A DNA stretch of 36,785 bases from Alphaproteobacteria bacterium GM202ARS2 (GTDB taxonomy: Bacteria > Pseudomonadota > Alphaproteobacteria > GM7ARS4), in the NCBI GenBank assembly GCA_014323835.1, contig JACONH010000012.1, positions 159,363 through 196,147 of the forward strand, read 5' to 3'. Shown here piece after piece: positions 17,006 through 24,358 of this stretch (the stretch's first letter is position 1; every line of letters begins with the position of its first letter). A model generated the notes under the pieces. It searched no databases and was not told the DNA's origin. It saw only the letters and a list, made by a program, of their open reading frames with translations. The position numbers and the translations under genes were made by a program.

Positions 17006-17527
17006 ATGGCGACAGTGAAAATGGTTATGATGACGTTGATGGTATGGATTAGCCACCATAGTGGTTATGAGGTGCCGACTCACATGCCTCGTGTTTTTTT
17101 TATAGACCAAAAGCAGATAAGCGAAGAGTTGTGCGGGGGACCCTGTCCTGTGCGCGCGTTTTATCGCCGCGGCGAAGGCATTTTTTTGGAAAAGGGTTTT
17201 TCTCGTGAGATGGGTCTGTGTGAGGTGTCTATCCTGTTACATGAGCTTGTGCATGTTATGCAGGATGTGCGTCAACCGCCGCGCTATATGAGCGGCGAGG
17301 GCATACGAGAATGGGTGCACCGAGAGGAGGAGGCTCATCGCCTACAACAGATGTATTTGCGTCAGTATACTCGACGCTATCGCCCGGAGATTGTTTCTTA
17401 TGCGTATGATTTGAAGAAACGCAACGTAAGAGATAGGATTCTGGTCGAGAGTGGCGATTTGCCGCGTCATTTTTTCGCGCAAGGGTGTTTATCTAAACCC
17501 TCGTCTAAGGTTAAGTCTCGCTGGTAG
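17006..17527 (+). CDS. Small HExxH zinc-metallopeptidase-like protein
   Basis: A 173-residue protein not recognised as a named gene. It has LLHELVHVMQD with HELVH at 79-83, a zinc-binding motif, and REEEAHRLQQ some 25 residues later, which could supply the third ligand (Glu109), as in several short zincin-like families such as DUF6647. Two cysteines at 43 and 47 (CGGPC) might form a disulphide. The first 16 residues are moderately hydrophobic but not a convincing signal peptide. GAGGAGG lies 6 bases before the ATG. The 3' end overlaps convergent moeB by 17 bases. Peptidase activity is inference from the motif only. Confidence 0.62.
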   Translation: MATVKMVMMTLMVWISHHSGYEVPTHMPRVFFIDQKQISEELCGGPCPVRAFYRRGEGIFLEKGFSREMGLCEVSILLHELVHVMQDVRQPPRYMSGEGIREWVHREEEAHRLQQMYLRQYTRRYRPEIVSYAYDLKKRNVRDRILVESGDLPRHFFAQGCLSKPSSKVKSRW

Positions 17528-18311
17528 GAAAGCATAGGGGACATTTTGGGTTTTTGCGTGCCTCGATGACGCACAAGCGTTGGTGTAGACCATCATAGAG
17601 CAAAATACCGCTTGAGCTGGGGGGGCTGGGGGTTATGCCGACAATTTGTTTGATGATTTCGAGGGCTTGCATTGAGCCCATGATGCCGGCAATGGGCCCC
17701 AGAATACCGGCGCGTGCGCAGGTGTCTTGGCTGTCGGCGGGGTTGTCATGGTCTTTGGGGAAGAGGCATTGGTAGCAGGGTGCTTGGGCGTTGAGCCAAG
17801 GCTGAAAGGTTGCGAGATGGCCCTCGAAGCCTTGACAGGCTGCCGAGACGAGGGTTTTTTTCAGGGCGTGGCAGGTTGCGTTGACGAGATAGCGGGTAGC
17901 AAAGTTATCGCTACCATCGGCAACAATATCGTAGTCGGCAACGGTGGCGCGGGCATTTTTTGTGGTTAAGCGCTGCGGGTAGGCGGTGATACGGGTTGTT
18001 GGGTTGAGGCGGGCGATGGCGCGTTCGGCAGCAACGGTCTTTTTTTGTCCGAGCGCGCCTTCATCGAAGAGGGTTTGGCGGTGCAGATTGGAGCGTTCAA
18101 CGCAATCATCATCGATAATGCCGATGGTGGCAACGCCGGCAGCGGCGAGATAGGCAAGCATGGGGTTGCCGAGACCGCCGATGCCGACAATAAGTACCCG
18201 CGCCTGTGCAAGTTTCTTCTGCCCGCTGGTGCCAATCTCGGGCATAACGAGATGACGAGCATAGCGTTCTAGATCCTCGTCATGCCAATTCTGTAAGTCG
18301 TCCCATGTCAT
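17511..18311 (-). CDS. moeB: HesA/MoeB/ThiF-type adenylyltransferase
   Basis: E1-like enzyme that adenylates the C-terminal glycine of a sulfur-carrier protein such as MoaD or ThiS. It has ERYARHLVMPEIG at the start, the nucleotide motif IVGIGGLGNP, the IDDDCVERSNLHRQ segment, DGSDNFATRYLVN, and two zinc cysteine pairs (CYQC near residue 186; CPLC near the end). 266 residues means no C-terminal rhodanese domain. MoeB (molybdopterin) is favoured because a molybdopterin-type formate dehydrogenase lies nearby, but ThiF or HesA cannot be excluded. It lies 12 bases after the GIY-YIG-like gene on the same strand. Confidence 0.88.
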   Translation of the reverse strand: MTWDDLQNWHDEDLERYARHLVMPEIGTSGQKKLAQARVLIVGIGGLGNPMLAYLAAAGVATIGIIDDDCVERSNLHRQTLFDEGALGQKKTVAAERAIARLNPTTRITAYPQRLTTKNARATVADYDIVADGSDNFATRYLVNATCHALKKTLVSAACQGFEGHLATFQPWLNAQAPCYQCLFPKDHDNPADSQDTCARAGILGPIAGIMGSMQALEIIKQIVGITPSPPSSSGILLYDGLHQRLCVIEARKNPKCPLCFPTSET

Positions 18312-18323
18312 GATGGGGCATGG

Positions 18324-18662
18324 TTATATCCCTCTGGCACGCAGATATCTGGGGTGTAGATATTCAGAAGGCAGGTAGAGATTTTCGACACTCGTATCTG
18401 GGGTTGCGTTGTATAAGGGCAGTTTGCCGTTCTCTTTTTTGTAGTCTGCCAGACGTTTTTCTGCCTCGCGCTTGGCGTTCTCGTAGGTTTGCGGTTCCTC
18501 GTCTACGGTCATGTGGGTAAAACCGACACCGTGATACTGGAAAACGGCTTCTTTCATTTTTGGATATTTCGAAATACCGATATAAACAACGACAGGACCG
18601 ATGTTGAGGCGATAGTTATAGGTGTCGCGCTTAAGCAGCTTTCTGAGCATCTTTTTCAGCAT
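18324..18662 (-). CDS. Small GIY-YIG-like protein (cassette B)
   Basis: A 112-residue protein and the fuller relative of the product at 8008-8217. After a Lys/Arg-rich start the core VVVYIGISKYP, then YHGVGFTHM, the helix NAKREAEKRLADYKKENG and LPLYN match the layout of short GIY-YIG-like proteins (YxGI strand, His, Glu-bearing helix, P-x-YN end). The usual Arg after the YxGI strand appears to be Lys here, which may reduce activity. GGGAG lies six bases before the ATG at 18662. It follows the cassette B pentapeptide gene by 124 bases on the same strand, repeating the order of cassette A. Fold assignment moderate; function unknown. Confidence 0.6.
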   Translation of the reverse strand: MLKKMLRKLLKRDTYNYRLNIGPVVVYIGISKYPKMKEAVFQYHGVGFTHMTVDEEPQTYENAKREAEKRLADYKKENGKLPLYNATPDTSVENLYLPSEYLHPRYLRARGI

Positions 18663-18786
18663 CGCTTTCTCCCAATATTACGGCTTGGTACCGAGCTTGA
18701 CCCCCTTGACTCAATGTATGCTATCCACAACAAAAATGCAAGGCAAGCAGGGTATGTGTCGATAGGTGTCGTTTTAAGCGATTTTC

Positions 18787-20111
18787 TCATTCTACCATTT
18801 TTGGCCACCATTTTTGGAAGCTTTTATAGCGTTTTCCTTTTAAGGCTTTCTGGTCTTCTAGGGCTTTTATGGCGATGTAGAGTTCTTGCAAACTGTGATT
18901 CTCTTCTCCTTTTTTGTAGTCTGTCGTAAAGATAAGATAGTTTGCCACTTCATGGCGAATAGAGGGAGGAATTGCCTGTAACACTGCTGTCCATCCTTTC
19001 TGCCAGTCGTGCTGGGTATCGTTCGGGTCGAGTTGTTTTGTAGCCGTGTTCCCGTATGTTAAGGGGGTAAAGCCGTCATCGCAGAAAATCTGTGCCGATT
19101 GGGGGTGCCATAACGTTTTGTCTTCCAATTCTATTTTGGCTCCATGCCAGGAGCTATAATCTAAATAGGCTTGTGTTAAATCTGTTTCGTGCAGTTGGGT
19201 TTTTCGTAAATTGGCTCCTTGCAGGTAAGAATCTTGCAAGTTTGTTTTTTTAGATTTGCTCCTTCTAAGTCAGCCCCCTGCAATTGAGTTAACCTTAAGT
19301 CTGCATGCTGTAGCTGTGTCTTCCATAAACATGCTCCTTTCAGCTGTGCGAGGGTTAAGAACGCGCCTTGGAAGTTTGCCCCTTTCAGCATGGGGCGGTC
19401 TATCCATTCCACTTCTATGAAATTCAGTTTGCGAAAATCAGCTACAGAAAAGTCTATATCATCAATAATCCACATTAGAGGAATGTGCGTGAGAGGCATA
19501 TACGTGAAGCGTCTGAGTTTGCCTTGCTGTATAAGCGTATGGGCATACGTGTCGTAGAGTTTTTTCAGCACGGCAAAAGCTGTCTGCACATCTTTGCCTA
19601 AGGGCGATGGTTTTTTGCGTTTGTCGGGTTCATTGGGTTGGTCGCGGGCGGTTTTCTGGGCGTTTTCGCAGATGTAGGCGGCGATGGTTTTCATGACTTG
19701 CGCGCCGTAATCTTTGGGGTGTGTATGGGTTAAGGCTTCCAAATTATACAGCGCACCGATACGAGCTTCTATGGAGGGCGTTCCTTTGATGCCGTCTCGT
19801 GCCAAGAGTTTGACGGCTTCTATCAGTTGCTCGCTTGCCTGTTGTTTTTCGCTGGCGATGGCTTGCTGTAGGGCAGCGGTTGCCTGTCGGTTGAGCTCGC
19901 TGTTGCGCCATGCTGCAATGCCAATACCAAAAAGCGCACCCCAGCCGACAAGGATACTGGCGAGCAAGTCGATTTTATCTTTTATCTTTACACCCTCGTC
20001 ATAGCCGAGCCATGATGGAACAGACGTGTGATAAGAGAAGACAAGCCCCAGCCCGGCGAAGAAGAACGTAGGAACAATCCAGAAAAGATGGCGTTTGATG
20101 ATGTCTTTCAT
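18787..20111 (-). CDS. Membrane-anchored pentapeptide-repeat protein, split by a -1 frameshift (cassette B)
   Basis: Paralogue of the protein at 6600-7862: the same two N-terminal membrane segments, IEARIGALYNLEAL, YGAQVMKTIAAYI, PLGKDVQTAFAVL, pentapeptide repeats, and a C-terminal LWHPQSAQIFCDD domain. The true start is the ATG at 20111 (MKDIIKRH), 8 bases after the cysK stop. The first frame runs into the repeats and then reads nonsense to a stop at 19176; the second frame carries the remaining repeats to 18787. Adding one base, or slipping back one base, at the T7 run 19245-19251 restores a perfect repeat register (LKKTNLQDSYLQG). The complete product would be about 441 residues. Could be programmed frameshifting, transcript slippage, a mutation or a sequencing error. 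Confidence 0.82.
19245..19251 (-). other. A_AAA_AAA slippery heptamer at the frameshift point
   Basis: In the coding sense the frame reads CTA AAA AAA CAA. This places the heptamer A_AAA_AAA, a known efficient bacterial -1 slippage sequence, exactly where the pentapeptide register is lost. A one-base backward shift continues as ACA AAC TTG CAA and restores the A(N/D)LxG repeats with no missing residue. Confidence 0.6.
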
Positions 20112-20119
20112 TGTGTTAC

Positions 20120-21064
20120 TCACGTCAAAAACAGGTCGGTTGACAGGTAGCGTTCGGCAAAGGAGGGAATAATGGTGACGATTCGTTTGCCGCGCATGCC
20201 TTTTTGTTTGCCGAGTTCTATTGCGGCGGCAAGGGCTGCCCCTGAGGATATACCGACGGGCAAGCCTTCGCAACGTGCGACTTGCCGTGCCATATTCAGC
20301 GCGTTTTCGTTGTTGATGGTCATAACCGAGTCGATGACGGTGCGGTCAAGAATTTTGGGGATAAAGCCAGCACCGATGCCTTGAATTTTATGGGGCCCCG
20401 GCAAGCCCCCGGACAGCACGGGCGAATTTTCTGGCTCCACCGCGACCATGTGTATGTCAGCACGATACTGCTTGAGTTTTCTGCCGACACCGGTAATCGT
20501 GCCGCCGGTGCCGACTCCGCAGACCACGTAGTCGAGTTTGCCGCCACAATCCTGCCAGATTTCTTCGGCGGTGGTGTTCTCGTGGATATCGGGGTTGGCG
20601 GTGTTGTCGAATTGTTGCAACATGACCGCATGGGGGTTGTCTCGCAAGATGGCATGGGCTCTTTCGATGGCACCATTCATGCCGCGTTCTTGTGGTGTCA
20701 ATTCCAGTTGTGCACCCAGCAAAGCTAGCATCTTGCGTCTTTCCTGTGACATGCTTTCGGGCATGGTTAAGATTAAGGGGATGTTGCGACAGGCACAGAC
20801 AAAAGCCAGAGCAATGCCGGTGTTGCCTGAGGTGGGCTCGACGAGGACTGTGTCTTTTTTGATAGTGCCGTCTTGTCGGGCACGCTCGATCATGGCTGTG
20901 CCGATGCGGTCTTTGACGCTGGCGAGGGGATTAAAGAACTCTAGTTTTGCCAAGCACTCGGCAAGGCACCCATGCTTCGCCGCGAGAGCCGACAGACGCA
21001 CCATGGGTGTTGCACCAACGGTGTCTACAAGCGAGTCATAAATCCTACCACGAAAAGAAGCCAT
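20120..21064 (-). CDS. cysK: Cysteine synthase (O-acetylserine sulfhydrylase)
   Basis: PLP enzyme making cysteine from O-acetylserine and sulfide. The PLP lysine is in LASVKDRIG near residue 43, followed by PTSGNTGIALA, the phosphate-binding GVGTGGTITGVG and PHKIQGIGAGFIP. Translating from the ATG at 21064 gives 314 residues, a normal length; the frame extends upstream but those residues overlap the preceding lipoprotein gene and are not conserved. It lies 16 bases after the lipoprotein stop and 8 bases before the pentapeptide gene, so these genes are probably one transcript. Confidence 0.95.
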   Translation of the reverse strand: MASFRGRIYDSLVDTVGATPMVRLSALAAKHGCLAECLAKLEFFNPLASVKDRIGTAMIERARQDGTIKKDTVLVEPTSGNTGIALAFVCACRNIPLILTMPESMSQERRKMLALLGAQLELTPQERGMNGAIERAHAILRDNPHAVMLQQFDNTANPDIHENTTAEEIWQDCGGKLDYVVCGVGTGGTITGVGRKLKQYRADIHMVAVEPENSPVLSGGLPGPHKIQGIGAGFIPKILDRTVIDSVMTINNENALNMARQVARCEGLPVGISSGAALAAAIELGKQKGMRGKRIVTIIPSFAERYLSTDLFLT

Positions 21065-21080
21065 GCCCCACTCTAGAGGC

Positions 21081-22757
21081 TTAATACGCCCGATGTAAAG
21101 AGACGAGAAACGACACAGGCTCACGTCTACCATGAGCAAGAACAGCCGTGGCACGAAAAGACGGCGCCAAAGAAAAGTCGTGCTTAATACGCAGAGCAAA
21201 AGGACGCCTGTGATGTGCTACGTCCATACGCGCAGACCCCCGCTGTGTCGACCGCCCTGACGTCAACGTAAAAGTTGCCCGCTCCGTATAGCGCGGCTGA
21301 TTGAACTCAACAGATGTCTCGGCATCCCTATGCTTATGACGAAAACGAACGCCCAGCTGGAAGGCTGACGACACCATCTTGGCATCCGCAAAAGAAGTAT
21401 CCACCATATCAAGAGACGTTTGCGCGACGGAAGCCGATAAAGCAAGGGCTACATTCCGCACTAGACCGAAACGTCCGTGTGCCGTGACAAAAGATGTCGT
21501 GCTCCTTTTGACGACTGACGTGCGAGTCACACCGAAGACAGAAGCCTTTTCCCGTAACCGACCCGCTTGTAAGGTAACGTTGTGGGATAGCACATACGCC
21601 AAACCCATAAAGCGCGGTGGCGGGTAACGCACAGACTCGGGGCGTGCCGCCCGATGCAAATAGGTTGACGTCCACCCTATATGCGAATCGCCATCGATGT
21701 GATAGGTGAGCTGACTCGTCGGCACAGCAAGGAAAGATGATAGATAAGACGTATCGATGCTACCCCGAAGAGCCAACGACCAATTCTCGTTGATGGCATG
21801 ACGCTGATGAGCAGACAGCGACAGAGCAAGAGCCGAAAGCCTATCGCTCAGAGACGGCACCTCGGAATCAAGAGACGCAACAAAAGAACCAAAAGAAGAC
21901 GACAAAGCCGACAACCTGTCGGCAGGACTTTCTGCCTTAAAGGTGATACAGTGGACATCCTCTGGAAGAATCATATCTTGGTCAAGAACGCCCAACAACC
22001 CATAGTCACACTGTGTTCTTTCTTTTGTTAAGGCATAGCTCAAGCCACGTAGATACTCGGCAACTGTGTCTACGTAGTTTATAACCAAACGGCTACCTTC
22101 GACTCGAAACGAATCTTCCTCGGTCAAATCCGTGGGAAAGACAACATCGAGACGGCTGTCTCCTTCTTTGTAGCTATGGAAGCCTTGAAAGAAATCGACA
22201 CTCTTTACGGGTTCGGGGTGTAGGCGCGCTGAGGTGTGCACGAGAGGATCGAACGTCATGCAAGGCTTATGAGCAAGAAAGACTCGCTTTGTCCCTTTGG
22301 GAAAGCGATACATGGACAGCAAGCTATCACAAGGATGAGCATCAGAAAAGCGACTGCCTTCTGTGGGCGTAAACCGAAAGTCATAGTCGTTCTCTAGAGT
22401 CACTTGGGTAAAGTCGCCTGTCTGAATACGGGGATTATGGGCTGGCAGATACGTGGCATCGCGTTTGTCGCGTAATGTCCCATATAAGCGATGATTTTTT
22501 TGGTCGTACATGCCAACGAGGGTTTGTAACGATGGCGGTGGTGGCAATGGTATCGGTGGTGGTTTCGGTGTCGGTGGTGTTGGTGGTGTCGGCGATGGTG
22601 CCGATGATGAGTCCGATGAGGATAGCAACGGTGAGGTTTGTGTCGCGGTGTTTGCGGGTGCGTCTGGGCGAGAAGCCAAACATGCGCTGAGTGTGGCACT
22701 CAAGAGGACAAACAGGACAAAGATACGTGCGTGATAGAGCATGGGATGATAGAACAT
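21081..22757 (-). CDS. Lipoprotein with proline-rich linker and autotransporter-barrel-like C-terminus
   Basis: A 558-residue protein not recognised as a named family. The N-terminus has a lipoprotein signal ending in the lipobox LSAC at about residues 23-26. A Ser/Thr/Pro-rich linker to about residue 75 follows, then a soluble part (GMYDQKNHRLYGTLRD). The last 250 residues show alternating hydrophobic strands and end with FNQPRYTERATFTL, a run with MDVAHHRRP, and SFLVSLHRAY. That ending resembles the C-terminal beta-barrels of alphaproteobacterial S8-type autotransporters, although no protease domain is present. Start could be 22757 or the ATG at 22742; neither has a clear ribosome site. Outer-membrane location is inferred. 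Confidence 0.6.
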   Translation of the reverse strand: MFYHPMLYHARIFVLFVLLSATLSACLASRPDAPANTATQTSPLLSSSDSSSAPSPTPPTPPTPKPPPIPLPPPPSLQTLVGMYDQKNHRLYGTLRDKRDATYLPAHNPRIQTGDFTQVTLENDYDFRFTPTEGSRFSDAHPCDSLLSMYRFPKGTKRVFLAHKPCMTFDPLVHTSARLHPEPVKSVDFFQGFHSYKEGDSRLDVVFPTDLTEEDSFRVEGSRLVINYVDTVAEYLRGLSYALTKERTQCDYGLLGVLDQDMILPEDVHCITFKAESPADRLSALSSSFGSFVASLDSEVPSLSDRLSALALSLSAHQRHAINENWSLALRGSIDTSYLSSFLAVPTSQLTYHIDGDSHIGWTSTYLHRAARPESVRYPPPRFMGLAYVLSHNVTLQAGRLREKASVFGVTRTSVVKRSTTSFVTAHGRFGLVRNVALALSASVAQTSLDMVDTSFADAKMVSSAFQLGVRFRHKHRDAETSVEFNQPRYTERATFTLTSGRSTQRGSARMDVAHHRRPFALRIKHDFSLAPSFRATAVLAHGRREPVSFLVSLHRAY

Positions 22758-22981
22758 GAGAGTTAGTAACTTAAAGTGTTATAACAATGTTAAACACTGA
22801 TTAAGTTGGTATTAAACCATGCGTGTGCTTGTGGGCAACGCCTTATTGGGCGTGTTGTTTTAGTCTTATGATTATGAAGGGAAACTCGTTGTGGATAATT
22901 TTTGCTGCGATAAAACGTGGTTGCGGTGATTTTTTTGTGCTATATGTGTGGGAGAGACCTTTTTTTTGTTGAGGCGGCGGG
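22758..22981. promoter_or_regulatory. AT-rich divergent intergenic region with a perfect DnaA box
   Basis: This 224-base gap separates a leftward gene block (lipoprotein to moeB) from a rightward block (M48 peptidase to the cytochrome). It is AT-rich and holds a perfect DnaA box (TTATCCACA on the minus strand) at 22890-22898. It must contain both divergent promoters. GAGG followed by CGGCGGG precedes the ATG of the M48 gene. No cluster of DnaA boxes is evident, so an origin role is not established. Confidence 0.4.
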
Positions 22982-24313
22982 ATGTTTCGGGGTTTTTTAT
23001 TTTTTGTTTGTTTTTTTTGGTCGTTTTCGTTGCATGCGGGCGGTTTGATTCGTGATGCCGAGATAGAGGGTGCGTTGCGTGAGTGGGTCAATCCATTGAT
23101 TGAGGCTGCTCGTTTGAATCCGCATCAGGTCAAGATTTATTTGATTCACGACAAGTCTTTGAATGCTTTTGTGACGGGTGGTCAGAACATTTACTTGCAT
23201 ACGGGTGTGATAGCGGAGGCTTCGGATGCTGAGCATGTTTTGGCGGTTTTTGCCCATGAGTTAGGTCATATTGCTGGAGGTCATCTTGCTCGTATGGATG
23301 AGGATTTGGATTCGGCGATAGCGACTCAGTTGATTGGTTTTTTGGTGGGCATAGGCACCATAGCGGCGGGGCAGGTGCAGGCGGGTGCGGCTACGTTGTC
23401 GGCATCGCAGCAGATTGCCGAGCGTGGCTTTTTGAGCTCGATTCGCAAGCGGGAGGCTGCCGCCGACGAGGCTGCCGTGCGCTACTTGGAGCACGTAGGC
23501 AAGTCACCGCAGGGCATGGTGGAATTCATGACGTTGTTGCAGAAACGTAGTCGGCTTTATGTGGGTAACATTGACCCGTATGCGGTGACTCACCCGTTGA
23601 CGGAGGAGCGTATTAAGACGATGCGTCATCATTTGTTGACGTCGCCGCATCAGGATGCGGAATCGTCGCCTGCTGTTAGGGAGCGTTATCGTCGTTTGCG
23701 TGCGAAGGTTATAGGTTTTCTTTATAAGCCGCAGGAGGTTTATGCGCGTTATAGCGAGTCGTCAGCTGAGATTGATTCTCGTTATGCTCGGGCGATAGCG
23801 TATTTTCGGGATCATCGGGAGGCGGATAGTTTTTCTTTGATTGATGGTTTGATAGCGCAAGAGCCGAACAACCCGTATTTTTATGAGTTGAAGGGTCAGT
23901 TTTCTTTTGAGTTGGGTCGTGCGGACGAGGCGGTGCATTATTACGAGCAAGCTTTGGCTCGTGAGCCTGCTTTTAAGCCTTTGTTGCGTATTGCTTTGGC
24001 GCAAGCTCTTATCGAGAAGGGCGGTCGAGAGCCCTTAGGTCGTGCCATTGACGAGTTGCGTGGGGCGTTATCTGAGGAGACGGACAATTCGCTTGGCTGG
24101 CAGCTGTTGAGCGTTGCCCAGGGCAGATTGGGGCGTTATGGTTTGTCGGCGTTGGCACAGGCGGAGAAATATATTCTTTTGCGGAGCTATCCGCAGGCGA
24201 TAGCGCAATCGAAGCGTGCTCAGGATCTTTTGTCTGATTCGGAGATACAGGCACGCAGGCGTGCGCAAGATATTTTATCTTTAGCGTTGAGCTTGAATCA
24301 GCCGCCGTTTTAA
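22982..24313 (+). CDS. M48-family metalloprotease with TPR-like C-terminus (BepA/YfgC-like)
   Basis: A 443-residue exported zinc protease. Residues 1-19 form a signal peptide (very hydrophobic, ending SLHA). The catalytic HELGH is at 92-96, followed by the third-ligand segment REAAADEAAVRYL near 158-170. The region from about 280 to 410 has helical repeats of TPR type (SFELGRADEAVHYYEQALAREP). This architecture matches BepA-like periplasmic proteases and chaperones that survey outer-membrane protein assembly. GAGG precedes the ATG at a good distance. It is followed by the formate dehydrogenase genes after 45 bases but is probably functionally separate. Confidence 0.88.
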   Translation: MFRGFLFFVCFFWSFSLHAGGLIRDAEIEGALREWVNPLIEAARLNPHQVKIYLIHDKSLNAFVTGGQNIYLHTGVIAEASDAEHVLAVFAHELGHIAGGHLARMDEDLDSAIATQLIGFLVGIGTIAAGQVQAGAATLSASQQIAERGFLSSIRKREAAADEAAVRYLEHVGKSPQGMVEFMTLLQKRSRLYVGNIDPYAVTHPLTEERIKTMRHHLLTSPHQDAESSPAVRERYRRLRAKVIGFLYKPQEVYARYSESSAEIDSRYARAIAYFRDHREADSFSLIDGLIAQEPNNPYFYELKGQFSFELGRADEAVHYYEQALAREPAFKPLLRIALAQALIEKGGREPLGRAIDELRGALSEETDNSLGWQLLSVAQGRLGRYGLSALAQAEKYILLRSYPQAIAQSKRAQDLLSDSEIQARRRAQDILSLALSLNQPPF

Positions 24314-24358
24314 TATACACCTTGCGCCAGTTATATGTGTTAACGGAGGTTTTTTATT

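Noticed and set aside
18720..18730. A further DnaA box (CTATCCACA)
   Set aside because: One mismatch, isolated, and such near-matches are expected by chance in a window this size.
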